Assembly (NCBI GenBank): GCA_934394815.1
Contig: CAKRRD010000003.1
Location: forward strand, 1 to 64,000
Source: an uncultured Acetatifactor sp.
GTDB lineage: Bacteria; Bacillota; Clostridia; Lachnospirales; Lachnospiraceae
Length of the DNA: 64,000 nt
Direction of reading: 5' to 3'
Part shown: positions 54,450-63,872 of the stretch, piece after piece
How positions within the stretch are numbered: position 1 is the first letter of the stretch
Layout of the letters: each line of letters starts with the position of its first letter
The notes under the pieces: generated by a model
Told to the model about the DNA's origin: nothing
Seen by the model: the letters and a program-made list of their open reading frames with translations, nothing else
Databases searched by the model: none
Position numbers and translations under genes: made by a program

Positions 54450-56203
54450 TACCGAACACCTCCTCTCTGCTCCGGATACTGGGAATAATAAATCTCCTGA
54501 TATACGGTACAATCTTTCAATAATTCCTCATGGGTTCCCACACCTGCGATCTCACCGTCGTCCAGTACGATGATCTTGTCCGCATGACGGATGGTGGAAG
54601 CACGCTGGGATACGATAAAGGTCGTTGTCTTATCTTCCAGGGTACGCAGTGCTGCGCGCAGCTTTGCGTCAGTAGCATAATCCAGCGCGGAAGCACTGTC
54701 ATCCAGAATCAGGATCTCAGGCTCTCTGACCAGCGCTCTTGCAATGGTCAGACGCTGTCTCTGTCCGCCGGAGAAATTCTTACCGTTCTGTGCCACAGTC
54801 GCATCCAGCTTACCGTCCTTGCCTTCTACGACCTCTGCCGCCTGCGCAAGATCCAGAGCTTTCCACATCTCCTCTTCCGTAGCATCCGGTTTGCCCCACT
54901 GGAGATTGCTGCGGATGGTTCCTTTGAACAGAACTACCTTCTGGGGTACAACACCGATGCGTCCCCGCAGTTCCTCATCACTCATGGTCTTAATGTCTCT
55001 GCCTTCCAGCAGGATCTCACCCTCTGTTGCCGGATAGAAGCCGGGAATCAGGTTCACCAGTGAGGTCTTACCGGAACCGGTACCTCCGATGATACCCACG
55101 GTATCGCCGCGGTTCACCGTAAAATTCATATTCTGTAAGGTAGGGGCACCGGCTCCCTGATAGGTCAGGGAGACATTCCTGAAGTTCAGGAAAGGTGCCT
55201 TCCTGTCCACCTTATCCGCCAGCTTCTGATCCTGTGTCTTTTTCTCCGTGTATGCGGCATCCGCACCGATCTCGAAAACGGAAGCCACACGTTCTGCACA
55301 GGCCAGTGCCTTGGTCATGGTCACGATCAGGTTTGCCAGCTTCACCAGTTCTACCAGAATCTGGTTCATGTAATTGATGATCGCTACGACTTCACCCTGG
55401 CTTAAGTTACCGATATTGACCTGCACGGCACCGGTGTAGATCAGAGCAATGATGGCACCGTTTACGATGACATAAGTCACAGGATTCATGCAGGCACTGA
55501 TTTTACCTACAAAGATCTGCATGGCAGACAGTGCTTCGTTATTCTCCCGGAAACGTTCCTCTTCCTTTGCTTCCTGGTGAAACGCACGGATGACCCGGAC
55601 ACCGGTCAGATTCTCTCTGGTGATCCCCAGCACCTGATCCAGCTTGGACTGTACCTTTTTATACATGGGAATCGTGGATAAAATAATGCCGAATACCACC
55701 ACCGACAAAAGCGGAATGGCCACTACAAAGATCAGCGCACATTTCACGTCAATGGTGAAGGCCATGATCATGGCACCGAACACAATGATCGGGGAGCGCA
55801 GGAACAGACGCAGGGTCATGTTGATTCCGGACTGCACCTGGTTTACATCACTGGTCATACGGGTGATCATGGTGGAGGTTCCCGCCTTATCGATATCCGT
55901 GAAGCTCAGATCCTCAATATGATCAAACAATGACTGACGCAGTTTGGTAGACGCGCCCACCGCAGCCTTGGCTGCGAAAAACTGTGCCGTAATGGAGGAA
56001 GCCAGTCCCACAACAGCAAGCAGGAGCAGGAGCAGTCCCATTTTGCCGATATAGCCCATGTTCCGGTTGGAAATACCATAGTCAATAATATTTGCCATTA
56101 CCAGAGGTACCATCAGTTCAAAAAAAGCTTCCAGCAGCTTGAACAGCGGTGCCAGTATGGACTCTTTCTTGTAATCCTTCAGATAAATCATTAATCGTTT
56201 CAT
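54449..56203 (-). CDS. Heterodimeric ABC exporter, degenerate-site subunit
   Basis: A 584-residue half-transporter of the same layout. Walker A (GGTGSGKTS) and signature (FSGGQRQRL) are present, but Walker B reads ILILDDSASALD with Asp for the catalytic Glu, and the switch His is Gln (FIVSQRAST). This is the pattern of the degenerate partner in heterodimeric exporters such as TM287/288. GAGGAC fixes the ATG; 60 open codons upstream overlap the PPTase gene and are rejected. It lies 28 bases downstream of the PPTase gene. Confidence 0.93.
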   Translation of the reverse strand: MKRLMIYLKDYKKESILAPLFKLLEAFFELMVPLVMANIIDYGISNRNMGYIGKMGLLLLLLAVVGLASSITAQFFAAKAAVGASTKLRQSLFDHIEDLSFTDIDKAGTSTMITRMTSDVNQVQSGINMTLRLFLRSPIIVFGAMIMAFTIDVKCALIFVVAIPLLSVVVFGIILSTIPMYKKVQSKLDQVLGITRENLTGVRVIRAFHQEAKEEERFRENNEALSAMQIFVGKISACMNPVTYVIVNGAIIALIYTGAVQVNIGNLSQGEVVAIINYMNQILVELVKLANLIVTMTKALACAERVASVFEIGADAAYTEKKTQDQKLADKVDRKAPFLNFRNVSLTYQGAGAPTLQNMNFTVNRGDTVGIIGGTGSGKTSLVNLIPGFYPATEGEILLEGRDIKTMSDEELRGRIGVVPQKVVLFKGTIRSNLQWGKPDATEEEMWKALDLAQAAEVVEGKDGKLDATVAQNGKNFSGGQRQRLTIARALVREPEILILDDSASALDYATDAKLRAALRTLEDKTTTFIVSQRASTIRHADKIIVLDDGEIAGVGTHEELLKDCTVYQEIYYSQYPEQRGGVR

Positions 56204-56231
56204 AAAGTCCTCATTTCCATGCGTTTTATTT

Positions 56232-56933
56232 TTACACTTCTGCCGTTCCGTAACAGACCGCCAGAGAATAACAGCCCTCCAGAACACGCTCCCTGAAACA
56301 GATCTGCTTTTCCTGCCATTTCTGTTCGTCAGAGAAGTCTTCCCCCACCGCACTGCCGATCCCCTGACCGGTGTATTTGCCATAAGCTTCTTTTCTGCTC
56401 CACAACCGGTAAAACACTTCGGTACGCTGTGGCCCGGACAGTTTCTGCATGAGTTTCCATTCTGCCGGAGCGAAAAAGCGTTCCGCCATACGTTCTTTAC
56501 CGGGAATCCATTTCTGGATATCCACTCCCACTTCTCCGTTTCCTACTCCGCAGACCACATAGTCCCCGGAATGAGACAGATTAAACTTTTTCGGGAAATT
56601 CACGATCTGTGGTTTCCCCAGATCTCCGTATTCATAGGAAAAAGAGAACGGCCCCGTCTTTTCCCGCCGCATCCGCTCCCGCAGTGTTTCCCGCAGCACA
56701 TCCTCTTCCAGAAACAGGATCCCGGTATTTTCCATACCGTCTATCAGATCCAGTGCCAGCTTCTGCAGCAGCATGCCCGCACCAAGGCTGGCTGCCTTTG
56801 CTCCGGTGCCTTTCAGGCGTTCTGCCCTCTTACGGCGTGCCGGATCCACGCATTCTTCCGTTTCCTGCAAAAGGCTCCGTCTGGTCTCTTCCTCTCCGGG
56901 ATGCAGATGCAGTACATAAATTCCTACCGCCAT
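56232..56933 (-). CDS. Sfp-type 4'-phosphopantetheinyl transferase
   Basis: A 233-residue enzyme attaching phosphopantetheine from CoA to a carrier-protein Ser. The two family signatures are present: GEVGVDIQKW (metal-binding Asp) and RLWSRKEAYGKYTGQGIG (Glu-Ala-Tyr-x-Lys). The length fits the Sfp/EntD/AcpT class. AGGAG precedes the ATG. No NRPS, PKS or carrier gene lies in the window, so the target must be elsewhere. Its place before an exporter pair hints at a secreted product, which remains unproven. Confidence 0.9.
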   Translation of the reverse strand: MAVGIYVLHLHPGEEETRRSLLQETEECVDPARRKRAERLKGTGAKAASLGAGMLLQKLALDLIDGMENTGILFLEEDVLRETLRERMRREKTGPFSFSYEYGDLGKPQIVNFPKKFNLSHSGDYVVCGVGNGEVGVDIQKWIPGKERMAERFFAPAEWKLMQKLSGPQRTEVFYRLWSRKEAYGKYTGQGIGSAVGEDFSDEQKWQEKQICFRERVLEGCYSLAVCYGTAEV

Positions 56934-56969
56934 ATTCTTCTCCTGATGAATCATCTTATACAACCAGCA

Positions 56970-57005
56970 CAAAGGCTGTCACATGGAAATTCCTGCGACA
57001 GCCTT
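56970..57005 (-). terminator. Terminator of hisS-aspS
   Basis: A 9-bp stem, AAGGCTGTC pairing with GACAGCCTT around a 16-base loop, begins five bases past the aspS stop; TTTGTG follows on the minus strand. Confidence 0.7.
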
Positions 57006-57009
57006 ATTA

Positions 57010-58773
57010 TTATTCTTCCGGTTTTGCGGTGATGGCCAGATGCAGTTCATCCAGCTGCTTCTGTTCTACCGTACCCGGTGCTCCCATCATAATATCCATT
57101 GCGTTCTTGTTCATCGGGAAAGGAATGATCTCACGGATGCTTTCCTCACCACAGATCAGCATGATCATACGGTCTACGCCGGGAGCAATTCCTGCATGAG
57201 GGGGTGCTCCGTAGCAGAATGCATTGTACATGGCGGGGAACTTTGCCTTCACATCGGCTTCGCCAAGTCCCACCAGTTCAAATGCCTTGATCATGATCTC
57301 CGGATCATGGTTTCTCACCGCACCGGAGGACAGTTCTACGCCGTTGCAGACCAGATCGTACTGGTATGCCAGAATCTCCAGAGGATCCTGATTGTTCAAC
57401 GCATCCATACCACCCTGGGGCATGGAGAACGGGTTATGACAAAATTCCAGTTCGCCGGACTCCTCGCCGATCTCGTACATCGGGAAATCCACGATCCAGC
57501 AGAACTCATAGCAATCCTTCTTCATATGTTTCTCGCTGGCTGCACCCAACAGCTTTCTGTAGACACCGGCTGTCTTCTGTGCTTCCAGCTTCCTGCCTGC
57601 GGCGAGACCTACAAAATCGCCGTTTTTCAGGCCAAGAGCCTTGATGACTTCTTCCTTGCGGTCCTGTAAGAACTTGGAGATACCGCCTACGAACTCTCCG
57701 TTCTCGTCTACACGGAACCAGAATCCCTTGCGTGCGGTCTGTACCTCTACTTCTGCGCAGATGGCATCGATCTGCTTACGGGTAGCGGTGAAGCCGTCTA
57801 CCACGATAGCCTTTACGGTCTGTCCCTCAAAAGCAGCAAAGCCACAGCCCTGCATTACTTCGGTGGCATCAGTCAGCACCAGATCGATACGCAGATCCGG
57901 CTTGTCGGATCCGTACTTGTCCATAGCCTCCAGATAAGGGATCCGTACAAAAGGAGCCTTGGAAGCTTCTTTATAAATACCGTACTTTTCAAATACGGGA
58001 GGCAGTACCTGCTCTACGATGGAGAAGACATCTTCCTGGGAAGCGAAGGCCATCTCCATATCCAGCTGATAGAACTCTCCGGGAGAACGGTCTGCTCTCG
58101 CATCCTCATCACGGAAGCAGGGAGCGATCTGGAAATAACGGTCAAAACCGGAAGCCATCAGTATCTGCTTGAACTGCTGGGGTGCCTGGGGCAGCGCATA
58201 GAACTTGCCGGGATGATTTCTGGCGGGAACCAGGTAATCTCTCGCACCTTCCGGAGAAGAACAGGTCAGGATGGGGGTCGTGATCTCCATGAAATTCAGA
58301 GCATACATTCTCTGACGCAGTTCCGCCACGATCTGGCTTCTCATCACGATATTCTTCTTCATGTTCGGATTTCTCAGATCCAGATAACGATATTTCAGAC
58401 GGGCGTTCTCGTCTGCATCCTTGGACTGATTGATCTCAAAAGGAAGTGCATTGTAGATACACTTGCCTAAAATCTCGATCTTGTCGGGCACTACTTCGAT
58501 CTCACCGGTGGGCAGATTAGCATTTTTGCTGGAACGCTCTCTTACCACACCTTCCACGGAGATGGTGGATTCCTTGTTGATGCCATCCATCACGTTCATC
58601 ATCTCTTCGGTCTCTACTACCAACTGGGTGGTTCCGTAGAAATCACGCAGAATGACAAATCCGAGATTCTTGCTGACTTTTCTCATGTTCTCGAACCAGC
58701 CGACCAGTGTGACTCTCTCACCGACGTTGCCGATCCGAAGTTCATTACAGTTATGTGTTCTGGACTGAATCAT
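57010..58773 (-). CDS. aspS: Aspartyl-tRNA synthetase
   Basis: A 587-residue class IIb synthetase. An N-terminal OB-fold anticodon-binding domain (GERVTLVGWFENMRKVSKNL) is followed by the catalytic core with class II motif 2 (CFRDEDARADRSPGEFYQLD), the bacterial insertion domain (about 280-420), and motif 3 (GIAPGVDRMIMLICG). The length is typical of the bacterial non-archaeal type. It lies 25 bases downstream of hisS, an order also known in Bacillus. Confidence 0.97.
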   Translation of the reverse strand: MIQSRTHNCNELRIGNVGERVTLVGWFENMRKVSKNLGFVILRDFYGTTQLVVETEEMMNVMDGINKESTISVEGVVRERSSKNANLPTGEIEVVPDKIEILGKCIYNALPFEINQSKDADENARLKYRYLDLRNPNMKKNIVMRSQIVAELRQRMYALNFMEITTPILTCSSPEGARDYLVPARNHPGKFYALPQAPQQFKQILMASGFDRYFQIAPCFRDEDARADRSPGEFYQLDMEMAFASQEDVFSIVEQVLPPVFEKYGIYKEASKAPFVRIPYLEAMDKYGSDKPDLRIDLVLTDATEVMQGCGFAAFEGQTVKAIVVDGFTATRKQIDAICAEVEVQTARKGFWFRVDENGEFVGGISKFLQDRKEEVIKALGLKNGDFVGLAAGRKLEAQKTAGVYRKLLGAASEKHMKKDCYEFCWIVDFPMYEIGEESGELEFCHNPFSMPQGGMDALNNQDPLEILAYQYDLVCNGVELSSGAVRNHDPEIMIKAFELVGLGEADVKAKFPAMYNAFCYGAPPHAGIAPGVDRMIMLICGEESIREIIPFPMNKNAMDIMMGAPGTVEQKQLDELHLAITAKPEE

Positions 58774-58798
58774 TGCTTTTGCTCCTTGTCTGTTGCTT

Positions 58799-60061
58799 TT
58801 ATCTCTTTAATTCTTCCTTATAGAATTCCACGAATTCTTCGTAGCCTTCCTTATTCAGCTGTTCCTTCTGGAACTTCTTGTTCTTGTTCATGCGGGCTAC
58901 CAGTACCTGGGTACCGTCCTTACGGGCTTCCTGGGCCTGTGCGATCACTTCACACAGCCTTTCACCGCTGACACCCTTCTCGATCAGGTATGCTACCTGC
59001 TTCGGTCTCGTGGGCACCTTGAAGCCTCTCTCCATGAGCAGCATGATGATACGTTCGAAACCGATGGAGAATCCGCAGGCGGGTACATCATTGCCGGTGA
59101 ACTTGCCTACCATCTTGTCGTAACGTCCGCCGCCACCGCAGCTGCCGCCGAATTCCGGCATGGCGATCTCAAAAATGGTTCCGGTATAGTAAGACATGCC
59201 TCTTACCAGCGTGGCATCGAACACGATCTCAAACTCGGAAGCCTTGGTCGCTCTGACGCTGTCCATGATCTCTCGAAGGCTCTGGGCGATCTCCGGCTCC
59301 AAAAATCCTTCCAGGGTATCTGCCAGATAAGCCACACCGTCCTCGGCACTTTCCAGTCCCTGGAACAGTTCCAGATACCTGTCCACGCAGGCCTTGTCAA
59401 AACCGTTCTCCAGAAGCTCTGCTTCCACACCTTCCAGACCGATCTTGTCCATCTTGTCCAGCGTAATAAATACGCTGTCGTAGGACTCTTCGGGGAATCC
59501 GCTGTAAGCCGCCATTGCTTTCAGAATACGACGCTCATTGATACGGATCTGGAAATTTTTAAATCCCAGCTTTCCCAGGGTCGTCGTGGTGGCCAGGATC
59601 AGTTCAATCTCCGCCAGATTCGAAGGCTCACCCAGAATATCGATATCGCACTGCATGAACTGACGATATCTTCCTCTCTGGGGTCTGTCCGCTCTCCACA
59701 CATTTCCCATCTGCAATGCCTTAAAAGGAGAAGGCAGGGATGCCGCATTGTTGGAATAATAACGTACCAGAGGCACGGTCAGGTCGTAACGCAGACCGCT
59801 GTCCACTACCTCTTCCTCGGTGGTGGCTGCTGCCACATTCAGTTTCTCACCGCGTTTTAAGATCTTGAAGATCAGCTTCTCATTGTCGCCGCCCTGCTTG
59901 CTGCTTAAGTTCGCAATATTTTCCACACAGGGAGTCTCAATGGAAGTAAAACCAAATTTGCCGTAGGTATCCTTGATGACGCTGATGACGTAATCACGGA
60001 TCTGCATCTCCTCCGGCAGGATATCTTTCATGCCCGTTGTGGGCTTCTTGCTAAGTGCCAT
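58799..60061 (-). CDS. hisS: Histidyl-tRNA synthetase
   Basis: A 420-residue class II synthetase with motif 1 near the N-terminus (GMKDILPEEMQIRDYV), motif 2 (GNVWRADRPQRGRYRQFMQCD), the HisA motif LVRGMSYYTGTIFE, and motif 3 (ACGFSIGFERIIMLL). The C-terminal about 90 residues form the anticodon-binding domain. It is the first gene of the hisS-aspS operon behind a TTGACA promoter. The leader is too short for the T-box found before hisS-aspS in some Firmicutes. Confidence 0.97.
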   Translation of the reverse strand: MALSKKPTTGMKDILPEEMQIRDYVISVIKDTYGKFGFTSIETPCVENIANLSSKQGGDNEKLIFKILKRGEKLNVAAATTEEEVVDSGLRYDLTVPLVRYYSNNAASLPSPFKALQMGNVWRADRPQRGRYRQFMQCDIDILGEPSNLAEIELILATTTTLGKLGFKNFQIRINERRILKAMAAYSGFPEESYDSVFITLDKMDKIGLEGVEAELLENGFDKACVDRYLELFQGLESAEDGVAYLADTLEGFLEPEIAQSLREIMDSVRATKASEFEIVFDATLVRGMSYYTGTIFEIAMPEFGGSCGGGGRYDKMVGKFTGNDVPACGFSIGFERIIMLLMERGFKVPTRPKQVAYLIEKGVSGERLCEVIAQAQEARKDGTQVLVARMNKNKKFQKEQLNKEGYEEFVEFYKEELKR

Positions 60062-60137
60062 GGTTTTCTACCCTTCCGCTCGTATATTTTATATCTGCAA
60101 ATTGCCTTTCCCGCAATTTTAGCTCAATATCTTATAT

Positions 60138-60166
60138 ATGATACTTTTTTTCCCGATAACTGTCAA
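60138..60166 (-). promoter_or_regulatory. hisS-aspS promoter
   Basis: TTGACA and TATCAT lie 17 bases apart on the minus strand, 77 bases before the hisS start. Confidence 0.8.
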
Positions 60167-60209
60167 CCCTCCCGTGCCCCGCTTCTGCCAGAAATTCAAG
60201 CATTTTTCT

Positions 60210-60245
60210 ATAGAAAAGCAGGACAGTGATCTCTCACTGTCCCGC
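60210..60245 (-). terminator. Terminator of the chemoreceptor operon
   Basis: A 12-bp stem with one mismatch (60218-60229 with 60234-60245) is followed by TTTTCTAT on the minus strand. The stem overlaps the last codons of the 74-residue protein gene. Confidence 0.85.
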
Positions 60246-60458
60246 CTTCTCTTTCATCTTCTTCAAATAGGCATCTTTCAATGCACATTTTTCCTCTAAC
60301 TGACGGATCTGTTTCTTCAGATCCTCCAGATATTCCGCCGTGACTTTGACGCCCCCACGGACCGCTACATCTTCGTGTCTGCTCATATCCTCCAGCCATT
60401 GCCGGATGGAGTTCTCCCGCAGATCATTATAGGTATTGTCTTCCTGTGGCTGCCACAT
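60234..60458 (-). CDS. Small hypothetical protein downstream of the chemoreceptor
   Basis: A 74-residue soluble protein starting MWQPQEDNTYNDLREN, with a predicted coiled coil in the C-terminal half (YLEDLKKQIRQLEEK). GGGAGG lies before the ATG. It starts 19 bases after the chemoreceptor stop and shares its terminator, so co-transcription is near certain. No family was recognised. It may be an accessory to the receptor array. Confidence 0.75.
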   Translation of the reverse strand: MWQPQEDNTYNDLRENSIRQWLEDMSRHEDVAVRGGVKVTAEYLEDLKKQIRQLEEKCALKDAYLKKMKEKAGQ

Positions 60459-60477
60459 GATTTTCCTCCCGAATTCC

Positions 60478-62433
60478 TCAGACGCGGAACTGCTGCATAT
60501 TTTCCTGCAGCCTGCCGATGCTCTGCAATACTCCCTTGGTCTCTGCAGACATGTTCTCACTGGAATAGGTGATCTCCTGCAGATTCCTATTCACTCCGGC
60601 CACCGCATCCGCCAGTTCCGCCTGTGCTCTGTTAATGTCACTTAAGATGCCGTTGATGGTACGGATGGAATCGCTGACTCCGGAAGCATTCTGTCCCAGA
60701 CTGTTGCTGACTTCCGCATAGTATCCGGCGTCCTTTTTATAATCCTTCGCAAGCGCCGCCAGTTTCTCGTAATCCTTCATGACCGTTCCGTCCAGGAATA
60801 CCAGAATACCGTTGCTCTCCGTTGCCAGGGTCTGTACACTCTCCAGTACCTTCTGTGTCAGTTCGTTGACCTTCTGGATCTCGGATGCCGTATCTTCACT
60901 GAGTTTTTTGATTTCTTCGGCTACCACTGCAAAACCTCTGCCCGCTTCTCCGGCTCTGGCGGCTTCAATGGAAGCATTCAGGGCCAGCAGGCTTGTCTGG
61001 GATGCGATCTCCTGAATAGACGCTGATACTTTGGTAATATCGCCGATGATATTGGTGCCTTCCACAGCCTTCTGCATCCGGATCCGGCTCTCGCCCGCGA
61101 TCCTGGTGGCATTTTCCTTGCCCTCCAGCACTTCTCTGGTGATCTGATCCACCCGTACCACGATAGCTCCGGATTTTTCTGCCATTTCGCTGACATCCTC
61201 AGCCAGCGTCTCCACGGCTGCCGCTGCCCCGCTGCAGCTTTCATCAATGTTGCGGATACTGTCGGTCTGCGTGTCGATATTGGCTCCGGTCTCTTCCATT
61301 GCCGCACTGATCTCCATAATGTGTTCACTGATGCTGTTGACCTTGCCGCTGGTATCCTGCATGCTGGCATGGATGGAATCCGCTTCCTCTCTGGTCTGGC
61401 GGATCACACCGATGAACTTTTCTTCCAATTCTCCGATGAGGTACTGGATCTCCTGCACTTCATTTTTCTGCTTCTTACAGTTTTCTCTGCCGATGACCTT
61501 ATCCCGGATAAACAGTTTCATATTCTCCATGGGCTTCAGGCTCTTCTTCACGCTGCCGATCATCACCAGAGTCACCACTGCGATCAGTACCAGGCCGATC
61601 AGTACCACCTGGATCACATTTTGCCGGATTAAATCCGTTACTACTGCCTTATCCTGCACCACACCCAGTGTCCAGCCGGTAGCTTCCACTGCTGCGGTTG
61701 CCATAAATTTCATTTTTCCGTCGTAATCCCGGATCTGGGATGCCTGTGATAAGTCTACGCCAAGTGCATCCGCCAGCACAGTATTGCCTTCTTCCTTAGG
61801 AAGGAAATCTTCATTAACATGGGAGACTACATTACCGTCGGCATCCAGCAGGAAAGCCTGAACAGAATCCTCTGTACTGACATTTCCCACGATCTGTGTC
61901 AGGGTATCGATCGTGATATCTGCCAGAAATACCGCCTGCTCCCCCTGAATCTTCATAGGCTCAGCAATGGTCACGATCATCTGTCCACTGGCGAAATCCT
62001 TATAAGGTGCCGTATAGATCAGTCCGTCCTTCGCAATGGCCATTTTCCACCAGTCTCTCGTCGTCGGATCCAGATCCAGCCTGGAATGATCCGCCGGGAA
62101 TACGCCGCCATCATAGGCAAAGCATACATAATACATTAAGGCATCCTCATTCTCTGCCAGATTCACTTCCAGATAATCCATGATCTGATCCGTATCTTTC
62201 GTGTTCATAAATGCCACGCCGTTGCGGATCGTATGCACGATATTGCCCTGTTCTACCAGCCATTCGTTCACTACATTGGCATTGGTCGCTGCCTGTGCCT
62301 CCACAAAATTTCCGGCCTGTGCCGTCATATTGTTCTGTAAGGAACTCACACTGAGCAATTCGCATACAAGAATCGCCAGAACCAGTGAAATCACCGTCTG
62401 CATTGTAATCTTACTTTTGATCGTCTTCCCCAT
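60478..62433 (-). CDS. Methyl-accepting chemotaxis protein with dCache sensor
   Basis: A 651-residue receptor. Membrane helices are at about 12-33 and 275-300, enclosing a dCache sensor (about 35-270). The stretch [11 protein letters not shown], then YTAPYKD and FLADITID, resembles the amino-acid-binding signature of dCache_1 receptors, so an amino acid ligand is plausible. The cytoplasmic part has a long coiled coil with the conserved hairpin tip [20 protein letters not shown] then [19 protein letters not shown] domain is not obvious. A consensus promoter lies upstream. No other chemotaxis gene is in the window. Confidence 0.93.
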   Translation of the reverse strand: MGKTIKSKITMQTVISLVLAILVCELLSVSSLQNNMTAQAGNFVEAQAATNANVVNEWLVEQGNIVHTIRNGVAFMNTKDTDQIMDYLEVNLAENEDALMYYVCFAYDGGVFPADHSRLDLDPTTRDWWKMAIAKDGLIYTAPYKDFASGQMIVTIAEPMKIQGEQAVFLADITIDTLTQIVGNVSTEDSVQAFLLDADGNVVSHVNEDFLPKEEGNTVLADALGVDLSQASQIRDYDGKMKFMATAAVEATGWTLGVVQDKAVVTDLIRQNVIQVVLIGLVLIAVVTLVMIGSVKKSLKPMENMKLFIRDKVIGRENCKKQKNEVQEIQYLIGELEEKFIGVIRQTREEADSIHASMQDTSGKVNSISEHIMEISAAMEETGANIDTQTDSIRNIDESCSGAAAAVETLAEDVSEMAEKSGAIVVRVDQITREVLEGKENATRIAGESRIRMQKAVEGTNIIGDITKVSASIQEIASQTSLLALNASIEAARAGEAGRGFAVVAEEIKKLSEDTASEIQKVNELTQKVLESVQTLATESNGILVFLDGTVMKDYEKLAALAKDYKKDAGYYAEVSNSLGQNASGVSDSIRTINGILSDINRAQAELADAVAGVNRNLQEITYSSENMSAETKGVLQSIGRLQENMQQFRV

Positions 62434-62491
62434 AGTGTCCCATCCCTTTTATCCGTATTATATTTTCGTACCGCCGGGTACTTTTTTCTCA

Positions 62492-62520
62492 ATTGTACTT
62501 TTTCTCATACAATGTGTCAA
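62492..62520 (-). promoter_or_regulatory. Chemoreceptor promoter
   Basis: TTGACA and TACAAT lie 17 bases apart on the minus strand, 59 bases before the start codon. It is SigA-like, not the SigD type usual for motility genes. A GTACC/GGTAC hairpin lies in the leader. Confidence 0.8.
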
Positions 62521-62564
62521 GAAGTCACCGCGTCAATTCGACAAAGTTTTTTGGAATACAGAAT

Positions 62565-63137
62565 TCAAAAAAGGCTGCTATCCACCACAGAGATTCCCAC
62601 CTTCAGGATCCCCGCCAGTACCATGACCCAGATGGGGTTCATTTTTGTCTTCCGAAGCAGCAGCACACAGATTCCGAAGATCACCACCATGCTCCACTCG
62701 GTTCCGGTCAGGGAGATCGTCTCCCCGCTTCCCCAGAAGGCATTTTTGAGGATCAAGATCCCTGCCGATGCGATCATGGCCACCACCGCCGGCCGCAGGG
62801 ACTTTAAGACACCCTGCAGCAGATCCATGGTCCGGTATTTCAGATACAGCCTTGCCAGGATCGTCACGATAATACAGGAGGGCAGGATGCATCCCGCCGT
62901 AGCCACAATGGCTCCGGGAACGCCTGCAATCTTCAGTCCCACAAAGGTGGCGGAATTCACCGCAATGGGTCCCGGTGTCATCTGGGATATAGTGATCAGA
63001 TCGGTGAACTCCGACATAGTCAGCCACCCATGCCCCGTCACCACCTGTCCCTGGATCAGAGGCATGGCTGCATAGCCGCCTCCGAAACTGAACATTCCAA
63101 TTTGCAGAAAGCTTAAAAATAATTGCACATAGATCAT
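62565..63137 (-). CDS. Chromate transporter, half-size subunit
   Basis: A 190-residue CHR-family membrane protein starting MIYVQLFLSFLQIGMFSFGG, with the family motifs FGGGYAAMPLIQ and SQMTPGPIAVNSATFVG and about five to six hydrophobic segments. AAGGAGG precedes the ATG, which overlaps the upstream gene by four bases (ATGA). Short CHR proteins work in pairs. In anaerobes the true substrate is often unknown; chromate or sulfate export is a family-level inference. Confidence 0.9.
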   Translation of the reverse strand: MIYVQLFLSFLQIGMFSFGGGYAAMPLIQGQVVTGHGWLTMSEFTDLITISQMTPGPIAVNSATFVGLKIAGVPGAIVATAGCILPSCIIVTILARLYLKYRTMDLLQGVLKSLRPAVVAMIASAGILILKNAFWGSGETISLTGTEWSMVVIFGICVLLLRKTKMNPIWVMVLAGILKVGISVVDSSLF

Positions 63138-63718
63138 TTTCCGGCCCTCCTTTTGGAAAGGAGGGTCCGGGCTGCACCCAACAGTCCGCAGACGATCACG
63201 ATATAGACCACATTGATCTCCAGAACGCAGGCTGCCAGAAAGGCTCCCAACAGAATCCACAGGGATACCGGATCCTTTTCCTTCACGATGGGAGCACCCA
63301 TGTCATACGTCACGGAAGCGATCACCGCCCCCACTCCGGCCTGCATGCCGGACAGCATCTGTGCCACATAGAAATTACTGCGGAACACATTGTAGCAGAC
63401 AGATATTGCCGCTATGATCACAAAGGGCGGCAGGATCGTGCCGAGGATTGCCACCAGCGCTCCGGGAATCCCCGACAGTTTATACCCTACCACGATGGCT
63501 CCGTTGATTGCAATTGCGCCGGGCGAGGACTGGGCAATAGCCACCAGATCCAGCATTTCCTTCTCCTCGATCCAGTGATATTCATCCACGAATTTCTTCT
63601 TCATCAGCGTAACAATGACATAGCCGCCCCCAAAGGTAAAGGCACTCAGATACAGAGTGGACAGAAATATTTTCCACAGTACCTTTCCCCGGTATTCTTT
63701 TTCTTCCCTACTTTTCAT
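63134..63718 (-). CDS. Chromate transporter, half-size subunit
   Basis: A 194-residue CHR-family membrane protein with FGGGYVIVTLMKKKFVDEYHW and SSPGAIAINGAIVVGYK motifs. It is the partner of the overlapping downstream gene, and the two together equal one full-length ChrA. The ATG at 63718 is chosen because GGAG lies nine bases upstream; a Met five codons earlier almost touches AAAGGA. Confidence 0.88.
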   Translation of the reverse strand: MKSREEKEYRGKVLWKIFLSTLYLSAFTFGGGYVIVTLMKKKFVDEYHWIEEKEMLDLVAIAQSSPGAIAINGAIVVGYKLSGIPGALVAILGTILPPFVIIAAISVCYNVFRSNFYVAQMLSGMQAGVGAVIASVTYDMGAPIVKEKDPVSLWILLGAFLAACVLEINVVYIVIVCGLLGAARTLLSKRRAGK

Positions 63719-63872
63719 GTTACATTGCTCCATTCCTTTTTTCCGGCGCCTTCCCGCATCCCGGCAGTTCTGCCTGTCGCTGGCAAAGATGGCTAAACAT
63801 CTTATTTTTTTCCTGGTTCTTTCCATTTCATTTGTTCCGTTTACCGCCTGCTATAGATACGAATCGCTTTTG

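Noticed and set aside
60062..60166. T-box leader before hisS-aspS
   Set aside because: Only about 75 bases separate the promoter from the start codon and no T-box sequence or antiterminator was seen.
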